Shown one piece after another: positions 1 to 13,300 of a stretch of 64,000 nucleotides of DNA. Below the pieces are notes generated by a model. It had not been told where the DNA came from. It saw nothing but the letters and a program-made list of their open reading frames with translations, and made no database searches. The DNA lies in NCBI GenBank assembly GCA_963691815.1, contig OY829657.1:12355551-12419550 (forward strand), given 5' to 3'. The position numbers and the translations under genes are program-made. The first letter of the stretch is position 1. Every line of letters starts with the position of its first letter. Origin of the DNA: Echiichthys vipera (lineage: Eukaryota; Chordata; Actinopteri; Perciformes; Trachinidae).

Positions 1-674
1 AGTGTGTGCGTGTGTGCATGCGTGTATCCTATACAGGTAAATAGACAGCTCTGGCAGAAAGTGCTGTTTGTGTGTGGTTTGCTGAGTCAGCTGAGAGACG
101 GCTGAAGGGGAGTAAGAGGGGATCTGTTACTGCCCCTCGTATATAACTGTTAAACGCATAACAATTTTGCAATCAAAAGCTAAAGTTCAAGAAAAATTCT
201 CATTTTTGATGGACTACCCTTCTTACTCCTGTTGATTGTCTAACTGATTTTTCCTATTCTTTCCATGATGATAATCATCAGTCTCCCTCACTTGTGTCTT
301 TCTTACAAAAGCCTTTTCTGCCTGGATGGACAGCTAGACAAATGGTTTTGTCGGTCATGCAAGGCAGGGGGTAATTTTTAGGTGAGCGCCGCGCTGAAAT
401 TAGAGGTTGTCAAATGCCGCACGTCTCCACTGATGGCCCAGCACGGCCCCCTTATGTTAATGTGGCATTTCTGAAGAGGAAATAGAATTAGAAGGAGGAG
501 GGGCGCTGGTGGTTGTTGGGTAGTACTGTCACATGAGCACACTTCTTTTTTTATTTTCTTTTGTTATCTGAAGGATGACTGTTCTTGGATGTGTTATTTT
601 GCAGCCACTATCGGCAGGGATCTTCCTTTTTGACCTACAGAACGTGGCTTCTCTTTACTCGGCATTGTCGGCTC

Positions 675-776
<102 letters not shown>

Positions 777-969
777 AGCCCACCAGTGGTCTGTTAAATG
801 GCTCCTCTGTTTATTAAATTTAGCTTGGAGAGACAGACACAGCAAGTAAGGTACTAAGATTTACTATAATGAAGACCATTTAATTTTAATAGAACGCAAT
901 TTATTAGTTATCATCTTTTCTAGAAAAAACTAACTACAAGTGAGCAGGCTGTGGATAGATTTGCATATC

Positions 970-1040
970 CATCAGTTACAGAGATTAAACTTATGACCTT
1001 GTGGTTAAAATACTGTCTCTTTAACCACTAGGCCACCACA
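970..1040 (-). mobile_element. tRNA-derived SINE head fragment
   Basis: On the minus strand the sequence reads TGGCCTAGTGG (a perfect RNA polymerase III A box) and, about 35 nt on, GTTTAATCTC (a decayed B box). This is the start of a tRNA-derived SINE. No tail or target duplication is clear, so it is an old fragment and not a functional tRNA gene. Confidence 0.5.
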
Positions 1041-3139
1041 TGTATGTTTTATGGACTTGAGGGTTCTTTTGGACACACAACTCACATTAATTTATAGTTT
1101 ACTCTATGTTATGCTGTCCTGATCTCCTCCCTGTATAATGTGTCACTGCCAAGACCCTCTGCTCATACACAAAGCCTGGATGTGGCCCGAAGCCGCTTGT
1201 GTCATTTAGAACTGATGTAATCTGTCTTCTGGGCTAGATACCATGAGGATGAATTCATCTTTTGGGACTTTTGGGAGTATCTGTGTGGACCACAGAGTGC
1301 TGAGGTCATGCTATTTGGGAAGGAGTCGCTCTCGGCCGAGTTTCCTGGCTCGTTTGTACGGTTCTGATGTGTCCCGCAGGTTTAGTCCACACAGCTGCAG
1401 GCCAGATGTTTGTGTGTATGCTTGTCAGTGTCCATGAGTCTATCAATCACACATTTGTCAGGCTGTCCTCTACAGTATCCAGAGAAAACACTTTCTGAGC
1501 TAAACAGGAAATCCCCGGACTGATCATTCCACACCATCATTGAGTGCCTTATTTTTTTAGCTCTTTACTAGTGTACACTTTTTCTAACTTAAAACAATAA
1601 CCACACTCAAACCTAATTATGCAAGTTTGACCCACCTTACAATTTTGCTTCAGTGTAAGACTTAGAGGTTGCTCAGGCTTTACTGAGGGCATCTATAGTT
1701 GAGTGTCAGGTTCCCAAGCAAGAGTTTAATATAGAGCTCCCAACTGCTCAAAAGTTTAATGAGAAATGGTGCCTAACACCTTTCCCCACACCACCTCACA
1801 CGTCATTCTTAAAGGCCACACCAGGCTTGCCACTTTGTTTCAGAAAGAAATCTTAAAAAAAACGTTTTGCCATACATATGTGCTGGTTCGGCTCGGCAAC
1901 CCAGCATGGAAGGGATTTGCATTTGCATTAAACAGGGCTACCTACTTGAAAGTTTGTCTTCAGTGGCGTGGCTTTAGTAGCTCTGTGTCATCGTCCAAAT
2001 AGTATTTTGTGCTGTAGTTACAGATGTTTCTGTTTTTACGTCGCAGCATCTGCTGTTGCTATTTAAAAGCTGGCTAATCTGAGTAGTCAAAGCAAGCACT
2101 GCAAACGGATAAACACATTTAATTATCTATAAATTCTTGACAATAAAAGTCCCCTATTATTTTGTTATGTAAAAGCTTGTATCGTTGGTGAAGCAGCAAA
2201 ATCAAGAAATGTTTGGTTTCATCAGCATTACGACTCCTATATAGCCGAACACGAACTGTAACAGTTAAATAAAACTCGGTACGCTGTGGGAGACTGGGGT
2301 CGGCTGAGACGTCCATAGTAGATGCCTCTTTTTGAATCACATTTCTCTTACCCTTTATTGCTGAGTTTAACTTTTTGGTTTAGTAAAGACATGACTTTAT
2401 AGTGATGACAAACATGGGAGCTTAGAAAGTGAGACCAGTGTGTCCCCTACTAACTGGTGTTACAATTGCAAATGTTGAGCCTCATCCAACTGTGACTCAC
2501 TCACACGAATATGAATAAATGCCATTTCTCAACAGTGTGTGGCAGTGTGTGTGTGAGAGTGAGAGAGCGGCCCATTAGTTTTATCTGACAGAGGGATCAG
2601 ATCTGAAGGCATATACCTGAGCAATTCTCTGCATCTCTTCTCCGCACCTGCCCAGCCGCTCGCACGGGACGCTCTATTAGAGAACAGCCACAGGGGAGTA
2701 CCAGGCAGAAAGGAGAGACAGTGGCCTCAACCCCTTAATAGTGCCACACTTAACTTATGTCTCTGTCATATTGAATAACTTCCATAAAAAAAACACATTC
2801 AGTTTTTAGTCTGAGCAGGAAAATTGCTATATCCTACAGGTATTTAGTATGCCTGCTCAGCTGTCATACATCTGTACACTCGCAGGCTATGATAAAAGTA
2901 GTCTCTGAAAACAAACTTGTCTAAAGAAGAGCAATACTCAAGGCATTTGACACATTTCTGTTGTTTTTCTTTTCTTTTTTACAACGAAGATTTATATGCT
3001 ACATTAAGCCTTTGCCCTGAAGTCAAAATCAATGTGACAGTGATGTATCAAAGACGAAATACAATTTTCTTTTTTTTTTTTTGGTTTCTACTGTCTTGAG
3101 TCAGTTGCTTACCTCAGTGTACATGTTTGTGTGTTTCAG

Positions 3140-3282
3140 AGATCAACAGAGTGCGTAAAGACATGTACAGCGACACAGTGAATGGCCTTGTGGAAAGACA
3201 CCCCCTGGAGCTGCCTGAGCCTATCGGACCCATCGTCCACCTGCAGGAAAAACTGTTTGTGCCTGTCAAAGAGTACCCTGAT
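3140..3282 (+). CDS. qkia: qkia exon 2: end of QUA1 and start of KH domain
   Basis: This 143-nt exon begins after a TTTCAG acceptor and ends at GAT|GTAAGT, a near-consensus donor. It starts in phase 1, so its first two bases complete a Glu codon begun in exon 1, giving E-INRVRKDMYSD and ending in VPVKEYPD. By family numbering this is about residues 48-95. The first part closes the QUA1 dimerisation helix-turn-helix; the LQEKLFVPVKEYPD part leads into the KH fold. The segment between them (NGLVERHPLELPEPIGP) is the part that varies between QKI paralogues and points to qkia. An antisense open frame over the same bases is a shadow. Confidence 0.97.
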
Positions 3283-6200
3283 GTAAGTAGCTGCTTTACA
3301 CACCTCACACTACTGCAGCTGTATCATCGCTGTGCAAATCATGTTGGGGCATTTGCCTTAATTGTTTTAGAATCAAATATGTACACGGGAACCAGCAGAC
3401 AAATGGTGCCTTGAGAAAAATTCAATAAAGACGACAATTAAGAGGTAAATAAAATAATAATAGTATCTCTCTCTCTCTACATTGTTACTCAATCCTTACT
3501 TCTTTCATAATGCACTCCACTCCTAATTCACTTAGTTATGTATTTTTGTTCTCTCCCATTTGCTCTGTTTTCATTTTACTTTCACATAACTGTTTTGTTA
3601 GTTTGTTAAACAATAGTTGTTGGACTTTACCTTAAAGATATATCAAGTGGAGGTCCAAATCGGCCCTTGTCTCAGGAAAACGTGACATGCTGGGGTGTGT
3701 ATGGGCCAACTCAGTGGTAGATTAGTGCTGAGACTGAGAGAAGGCACGAATAGAGAGGAGTGCCATGAAAAGCAAAGCTCAATTCCATAAATATTCATTC
3801 AAAGGGGATGGAAATCTTATTGCCAGAGCACTCACATTGGTTAGAGCTGTAGCGTGGACAGCTTTTCTGGGATGGAAAGACATACAAATTAACATGCCTG
3901 CACAGCTGGGAAAGATCGAGCTATCATACTGGTTGATGAGGAAGATGGTGCCAACACTGAAGTCAGTAAAAGCTTTGCCTAAAGAATGACAGTTGTGTTC
4001 ATGTTTATGTGTGTCTGCATGTAGTGGGTGTGTACAGGGTTTTGACCACGGTCAGTCAGCCACCTTCCTGTCCTCGTGGTAATCTTTGGCACCCACATGA
4101 ATGGTTGTGTCACGTCTTGAGGAGCAACGTTTCTCTTCGTAATCCCAGCAGCTTGCAGCAAGGAAATGAATGGAGGGAGGTGACGAAGGATAAGAGACAC
4201 TGTAGAGCAGGGCACGGCTCAGCCAGGCGTGGATTGCATTTTCCCCCTGACAGAATTGATAAAGGGCACCAGGGACTGGCTTGGATCAGCTTAGCTCCAG
4301 CTCTGGGTGGGTTGTGTGTGTGTGTGAGTGGGTGGGTGGGTGGGTTCTGTGCTGTAAATGGCCACGTACATTTTATAGGAGAGTGAGAGATGTGTGAAGC
4401 AGGAGGGTCCAACCTGTAGCTCTAAAGGCACTTATGGAATAACTCCCACACACTCACTGTCACACAAACTATAAAAAGTGTGGCATCCTCTGATGACCCC
4501 GGCTTTCCCTTTGCTTGGTGTGCTATGCTGCTCTGCACAGAGCAGGGCTGTAACTTAGAATTGTGTTTACGAGCTTCAGGAAAGGCTACTAAATTAATTA
4601 GGCTTCCCCCTGGTGGCCGAGATGACTCACTGATGACCTTAGTAGACGCTAATTTATACACACACTAACATGAACACAACAAGGATGCTGAGGTGAAACA
4701 CAATTAATGGTAATGCAAAATGACACATATTTCACTTGGACATTTTTTCACGCTATTTTGGTACACATATTCCACCAAGTGTGGTCATTAAGTAAGGAAA
4801 AGCTTAAACTGACAGATAGCTTTTTTGTATATAGATGTGATGATTGGAACCAGGGGAAATCAGCAGCAGGTTCTTAATTGAATTATATTTTTCAAATCCA
4901 AAGATAAGAAAAACAAGTTTTGAAATTACTTTCACAATTACATGTACATTATGTGCATTTCAGAATTATATTCACCTTTTATTCCACGTAAAAAGCATTT
5001 GAATTCCACCAGTGTAACTTGTAAGTTATGCAGACATATGTATGCATACTGCTTTTTGTTTACACTGCCATTTTTAAATTTAAGATATTTGGTTGGGGGA
5101 ATGAGGGAATTCAATTTGAGATTTCATAATTTGAACATCAGACAACAGTAGATAAAACGTTACTGCATGTTCGTCTGACTTCCACCTGAGCTTGTCTTGG
5201 TACTATGTAGTTCAAGAAACAAAAACAAACACAGACCGAGCTACAGTATCTCTATATTATACATTTAATGTTTTCAAGGAGGCCGACTGGGATCATTTTG
5301 TGGTGGTGGAAGACAGGAGATGATGTAGGATGAAGTGAAAAGAAGAAAGAAAGAAGAAAAATGTCACTTCCTTTCCCCCATCTGACTGATGCTAAAAGGG
5401 AAGGAAACCATAATGATGATTATTAGACTGGGGAATATTTTCCCCCCTCTCATATTTCCGTCTGATTTCCCACACTCCCCCAATCAAAAAGGTGTGTGTG
5501 CGTGCGTGCGTGCGTGTGTGTGTGTGTGAGGTTCTCCCAAGAAATCAGGGAATCATGGTTCAAGCCTCTCTTTTGTGTTCTTGGCAACAACTCACCGGCT
5601 GTGGAAGATTTGTCATTGTTCATGCCTCCCCATCTTTTCCTTCTTTCCACACTTCCTGTGTCATTTTTTGATACCCGCCATCCACTTACCTCCCCCTTAC
5701 CTTTACCCACCATATCCTTATACTGAGGTCACACTTGCTCAATGGGGCTCTCTCTGTCTCACCTACGCGTCCCCTGCTCTGGTTTCACCAGTGGATAATT
5801 AGATTTTCCTGGTGCCTGGGTGCAGTGCAGCATGTCAATTCTACCAAAATAACTTGCCTTGCCAGCACGCCTCTACTCTAATTCCCTTAAGTGTGTCCCT
5901 CTCCTGGCCTGTGTGTACTTTCCTGTGTGCCCCACATCTGTCTGTAAATGTGTTTATGTGTCTCTATCATTCTGTCTGCCCGTGTGTCTGTCTCCTCACT
6001 CCCTCACCGTTCTTCAAAGTCAGCCGTTTCCTGATGTCGTCAGTGGTGCAGAGAGCTGTGAAGCGTCACTGTGGTGACTGCATCTTGACTGACAGCTGAG
6101 TCGCAGGCTATCTGATAACTTCAACCTTCAATTAAATGCTATCTGTGGCTCCGCTTCTTTCCCAAGCGCACGTTTACACACACATTGATAGGCAGCTGAC

Positions 6201-7244
6201 TGGCAGCTCAGCATGTCATTTCCGTTGACCTTCAGGCCTCTGGTAGGATGTGACATGTCTTTTTAAGTGCACCTCTGTCTCTACTTTATTCCCTGTGTAT
6301 TTGTGTACGCCAACTGTTAAATGCCCAGGTGGGTTGTGGGCAGGTCACTGGGTAGAAAGTAATGCTTACAAGGGAAAAGATGCACATGCATCCACAGACA
6401 GCACCTTTGCTGTGCTGACTCTATGAAATGGGACCCTCAGTTAGATGTAAGTTCTTGAGCAACTGCCAAACATGAATGTCTGAACTCTTCTCAACAGCAT
6501 GAAGAGGCCTGATAGAAAAGAATAGATAGGTCTGTAGAACCAGCTGTGCAATACAGCTCTGCTGTTGGTGAGTCCGTGGCATTTGTGTTTGTCTGGTGTT
6601 TAGTGTGTTGTCATGGTACTTTAGTTTTTTTGTCTCAGCAATGGAATCCTTTTGAACCCCCCTCCACCCGCAATTTCCCCTCTTCCGCTTCACTCGTCGC
6701 CTCTAAACTTATGATCTAAAGCGGAGCATGTTTGATCCCCTGCAAGTCTACATTTTTTGGTTATTGCTCTGTGTTTTGAAGGCAAATGAATCCAATCGAA
6801 CACAGCAAATGACTTGTCGGCATAAAGAAAGCCATGGAGTGGTTGATCAATAATGGCTCCATGCACGCAGTTGTTGGAGACGGGAGACTGGTTTCTTTTG
6901 TTGTTGTTTATCGGCGTATTACAGCCAGAAGAAAGGCAATCATCAACTTTTCCTTGTCTCATTTATTTAAAAGTTAAAAATGGTGCCTTTCTAAAATACT
7001 TTACTAAATAAAACACGTCAAACAGGTAATTACAACAGAAAATGACATGAGTTGTGAATACATAATAAGAATATATGAATGGGTAAGCTAAAACTGACAT
7101 TCTAAACTAATTTTAATTAATTGCTCAAATTTTAAACCACTAACAATCCTGCTGTTAAAAAATCAAGATAAATGGAATGTTTGTGTTCTGAAGTAGAATC
7201 ATCACAATTAGGATTTGATCTAGTTTGCCTTTAAGTGAATCTGA

Positions 7245-7304
<60 letters not shown>

Positions 7305-10300
7305 TCTTAAATTGCCTTAAATAATTTTGCTAAAGAAGTGTTTTGTACCACGACATGCTGTTGTTTGCACACATGTTAGCTTGTTTTTCCTGTTTGGGAG
7401 AGAGGGGAAAACTTAATTGCTTCATTGCCTGATGACCGCAATGCACAGATATTTAATAACACCAATAAAAGAGGCTTTGGTGATTTTGAGCAGACAGGAT
7501 GTCCTGGACCTTTCTGTTTCACTGCAGTAAAATTTCCCGGACCAAACCAGCCAGTTCCCTGCACAGAGAAAGTCATTAAGCTCGTTCCCATGAGGGTGTC
7601 ATCACTTATCATGCCAGCTCCTGATATCCTTCTGACCCCCTTAAGTCATTACCAGTCCTGGAAATGTACGGCCCCACACCTCACCTCACCTCTCTGAAAG
7701 AGCGGCAGAGTGGAGGATTTTGATATCTCTAGCTAGCCAGCCATGCATGATGATGATAATTTGATGAACGGATGGTCTTCTAGTTACCTATTTGATGAAG
7801 CGGGTAATTACAATGACAATTCAAACAGAGTGGGCTCTATTTGTTGTAGTCAGTTAACATGATGAAGGGCAACAGTGTAAGCTGTCAGATATGCATTTAG
7901 ATCTACACTAAGGCCAGTGATTGCTTGCATATTACAAACTTGTGGTTGTATACTGTAAGTGGATGGTGTTTAGTGCTTCCTTGACTTGTTCATCTCTGCA
8001 GTTGTTAAGATGAGAGGCATAGACAGGTGAAAACGGAGAATGAAGGACAAAGGAGAAGGGTTGACTGGCGGGAATCAGAGGCTACACCTGGGGCGTAGTG
8101 TCTGCCTGTACAGTGTCGGTGTGCACAGACCAGATCGCCTGTGCTTCTCTTGAATCCCCGGAATGCAATTATCTATTAATAATGGCTATTCTGGCTACAC
8201 GTGACCAATCTTAAGTAGTTACCATTTCCCTCCCTGCTCTGGACAAGATTGTTGCAGATAAGGTAGCACAGCATGGCTAGAATTAGTCCACAGCCGTCTC
8301 AGCTCTGTCAAAGGGCAGTCTTCTATTGACTTGTGATAAACTAACACTCAATCGAACATGAAGGGAGAGACCTTATGTTATTAAGCGGCCCCCTGCTCTT
8401 TTTTTTTTTCTTTCTGCAGCTGGCTTATCTAAAAGTTCACGAACTTTGCTCTGTGCTTCATTCACTCGCGCCTTCCAAACTTCCAGTTGACATCAATCTT
8501 TATGCTTTCCATCTCTCTGTCATCCCTAGTCTTTATTTCCACCCTGCCTGCAACCCCAAAATAAACCCAAACAGAATTATCAAAGGAGCCATGGATTAGG
8601 TGCTAAATGCTGGATGTGCTGAATAGAACGCTTTGAAGTCTATAGGGCTTTGAGGCGAAAATGTCACCATTGGAATCTAAGTCTGATTTTGACTCCTTTA
8701 TCGCCCCAGCCTCACCTCCTCTGTCCCTCCTATAGATAAAGCATGCACGCTACTGTTGGTTAGGCACGTGCTCCTTCCCTCTCCCTTCCCTCCTGTCTGT
8801 TTACTCTGTAGAAAAGCTGCGTAAAACATCTCTCTGTGTACGTAATGTGCATGGGTTGTGGTGATCAGGCCACAAGGCAAAGGGTAGTAAGATGGATTAA
8901 TTGAATGATGGATGAATTTCCACCAAAAGGTGAATGAGTGATGAAAACAGGCAGCCGGCTGGTGTCAAAGAAGGTGTGTAGACGGACAGAAACGTTGATT
9001 TGTGCCACGAGAGACCCATGCACACGGGGGAATGACAGATATGCAGAAGAGGAAAGGCAAGATCCTGTGTACCAAGACAAAGAGAGAGAAAAAGAACCCT
9101 TCTCAGTGTACAGAAAAAAAGGAATATTAAAGGAGAGGGAACCAAGAGCAATGTTCCAAGAGAACCAGAGCAGGTGGACCTCAATAAGGCATGATAGAAC
9201 CTTATGTGCGTCCAGTGCCGCTACAAGACGGTGGACATGGAAGTTACTGTAAAACAGCCGTTTCAGGTATGAGGAGATTTGCTGTGATAAATGATTAGCC
9301 ATTACTTTGGTACAAGCTGTTTCAAAATGATACTTATGATAGAAGAATCAAGTGAGTTACTGGTGTAACCACTAATATCACCTTGCTTTGATACATTGCA
9401 CTGAATGAACGGTTCCTCATTTCCATAACCCCAGCGAGACCAGCTAATAAGTGATTGGTATTCTCCTCCCGACCTGGCCCCCGCTCTTCGATAAGCTCTA
9501 CGCACACACAGCCAGAGCCCTACATGATCTCATTTCCCGTCTCCCCACCACCACAAACAAACGCCATCAAAGGCTCAATTGTTCTGCTTCCCTGAGCATT
9601 GTTGGTGAAACTGCTTATGTTTCTTAGTTGTTCACACAAAAACAAACCACAATGTACTCACACAGAAACCCATGCGACAATCAGCTCTTGGTGCCAAGGG
9701 TGTCTGCAAGAGTTCACTCCATACATTGTGGTTTCACACACTCATGCTCATAAACACACAGTGGCATCGACGTAGATATGCTCACAACATAACCCGCCTG
9801 TGGAGTAGCGATAACTAGGGCTAAACAAAGGCCCTTTAATGTCAGTGTAAGCCCTTGTCCTGAAGGGGGCTTTGTGTGTATGTGTAAGGGTGCGTGCGCC
9901 TGTCTTTCTGTGTTTGCATACAAACTATTTGTCTATACTGTATGCAATTCTCTGTATTTGTGTGTTTATTTGAAAAACGGAGATAAAATGAGAACGAAAC
10001 AGAGGATTGAGGAAAAGTTAGTCCACCAAAGGCCCCGGTGTCTCTAATCTTCTAATTCTATAAATGAGCAGAGGAAATAAGAGTGCAGCAAAGATACAAA
10101 GAGAATAGGAGACTACTGGGAGCTTCCTCGTCAGCAAATACAAAACGGTTTATGCATGTATTCTGTTCACCAGATGGGTGCCGATAGTAGCGCCTGATTA
10201 AACAGAGCTAGTATACATACTTTTTTTCCGCAATTGTTTTGTTCAACGCCAGCATGGCCCTATTGCTCTCTATTTCCAGTTATTGGAGGACCAGGCAGTA

Positions 10301-13300
10301 GGGGAAAACTTTACTATATAATCTGCACAATTTTACTTTGAGTCTTTATTTAATTTATATGTATTATCTATTGTTAAAATCCTATAAAATTTCAACACTT
10401 TCCCCTATCATAAGTTACTGCTTCAAGGGGTCCTAGAGGGTGCAGAGCTAAGGAAATCCAGCCAGAAAGCCATGGTGGTTCCCAAACCGGTTGAGCATCA
10501 GGAATATATAAGAAAACAAGCTTTTTTTAGTAGGTGTGAGGGAGGCTAGATGGTTTACCGAGAAGAGGTGAAGAGTGAATAGTGTATTTGGCAGTGAGGG
10601 CACTGTATCCATCCTACTCCTCAGGCTTTACAGAGTGGAATTCCTGGCGGGCTCAATGGCCCTGCACCCTTCTGATAACTCACCCGCGTGGCTTTTCGTT
10701 GTCTCTACATTCTAGTGGCTTAAAATGGAGGTCACCTTTCCTAACAGCATATCAACATCCTTGAGAAGAATGTCAACCCATCAGCGCAGAGCAGGGAGCA
10801 GAGAGAGAGAGAGAGCCATCCCCTATAGTTAAAACTTTAAGCTATATTCCATCACTGAGATGACTTTGGCATCATTTGTATTTACAGAGTTATACTTTGA
10901 ATTGTGAGATTTAATTAAGATGAGTTTTCTTGTTACATTGCCAGATTGTGGTGAGAAGCACAGACAAGGTCATTTGATGTGTCTTGGCGTGGAGATTTTC
11001 CTTGAGTGATGTTTGTAAAAGAAAATTGTGGGAATTGCTTGGCCAGACACAACGCCTGCTCTGCGCCCCCGCCCACATGCATGTGTGAGTTTGTGCACAT
11101 GCCTCTGTCATCAGTAAAACACATCTGACACTGGTGCACAAGTCTTTACCCACAAGCTCTTACTCCATCGGGGGTGGCCGTAAAACCTGAGCCACCCCCA
11201 TGTGACCGCCTGCCCCAATGCTTTATCCCTGAGCGACCTCTCAGATGAAGTTCCGCATCCAGAGTGGGAAAACTATGTGAACACTGTGGCACTGGAAAAA
11301 CAAGACGTTCATACGCCCCCCCCCCGCTCTTCTGTCAGCCTCTTGCTAACCTTTTCTCTTTTTAATTCTCTAAGCTTTCTACCATCAGCCCATGCTTCCT
11401 GTCAAGTGCAATTGTCATCAACATATTCGTGTCCACAGAGAAACACATTCCACTGCCAGAGAGAGAGAGAGAGTTGTGAGAGAAGGGTAGAACATAAAAT
11501 GTTAAAATTTCCTTCTGTGTCATTTTGGGATTTACCAACAAGCGTCCACCTCGTATTTTGAATCTTATATACTCATTCCCATACTCTTGTCTTGAATAAC
11601 TATGTAATTAATTTACTGGATGTATTTAATATATTTATAGTGGGTATATCTAAATGTTTTAGACTGGTGGGAATATAGGTTCTATCTGAATGGAAACCTA
11701 CATAAATAGAGACTTTTTAAACCTTGTAGGGGTGCGTTTTGTGCCAAATGGCAGCTTGCATTTGTCAAATATAATACTGCAGTTGTTAGCAGGGTATGCT
11801 GTATAAGGACTCCAGGGACATTGCCATTGTAGCGTTTGTGTAATAGGTTAGAGGCTGTGTGTATGTCCATGTGTGTTGTGTAGGAGTACCACGGCACCAC
11901 CATAATGCCCACAGCTTGGGGTTCACCCTTGTCTGCAACGGGTACTGTGATGCAGACAGACAGCTCTCTCCTGTGCTCCTTGAGGCCGTGTGTGTTCGCG
12001 TGTGCATGTGTGTACGTACAAGTCAGAAGCAGGCCAACATGCACCGTTGGTGGCTGACCTCTGAGGACAGGTGTCCCTACATCCCTCTGTAGACACACAC
12101 AAGCTAGCAAAAATAGCCCCTGCACCAGTTTCCTTGGTTTAAGTTAACCAAACAGACAGTTGCCTTGTGACAAACACACATGCATAAAGCCTGTGTAGCT
12201 GCATGCTATGAAAATCTGCAGGGACTCCAGCATCTCTCCAGCCACAGGGTGTGTCTTTCCTGTCTGAGGCAGGCTACGGTTGCAGGCAAACACAGTGACG
12301 GGGACAAGGAAAACAACAGGCTGTATTTTTTGGCTGTCCTTCTAAGTGTTTGTTTATGTTGTGTAGGGAAAATACACCAACATTGTGTTAAATTTTGTAA
12401 TCCCTCTATAATTAAATGTGACCTCCCTGATGGCCTATTTGGATTTTGTAAAGGCACTGATGCAGTGGAGTGCGTAAGCAGATGTGACTGAATTTAAGAA
12501 TTTAAGGCAGTGGTGTCACAGCTCATTGTAACACTTCAAAAGATGAACACTCGTGTTTCTCATTGTCAAGAAAGGCTTTCCACCATGTCAGTGAGCATTT
12601 AAATATTTCAGGTCTGGAGATTTTGCTTGAGCAAAAAATATCATGTTTTTATAGTGTCAGAGATTCTTACCCATTGTGCTCCCCGCCAGCCGCTGTGCGC
12701 TGTGTTTAAACAGGGGGTTTGTTTACCTCTTTATGCGTCAATGTGCTCCCCCCCCCTCTCCTCAGCTCACCTCCTTTACTTCTGTTTTTATTTTGGCTGA
12801 AAATTATGTTGGATTATTTCAACACATTTCCCCTTTATCCCGTTGGAAGTGGAGAGGATTACGTTGGTAAATGCGTTTCTTTTTGGTACAAAGCTCCAAA
12901 GCCACTCACCAGTGAATGGGGACCTTGATAAGAAAACAGTCTCAAGCCCACTACCCCACCTCAGAACGCGCCTCCCCCTCTTCACCCTTCCTACTCAATT
13001 TCCCCCTTGTTTTCTCCCCAACATTCCCACCCAGACTAATTCCCTGTATTCTCAGGACTATTTGACATTTAGTGTGGATGATAAAGTAAGTCCAAGCCAA
13101 CCCCTGTGTAGCCTGTAGTTGGAAATCAAGTCAGGCAGAAAAACAAAACAACAAACTTAGCTTTTATTAGAATTGCACGCTCTTCTTCCTTGGTAATATT
13201 CTTTTAAACTCACTTGTCATCTCCAGTAGCGCTGCCACCATTGCGAGGAGAGAAAAACAACAACAATGCAGCTAATTCAGCAGAAGAAACCATGGCTGAT

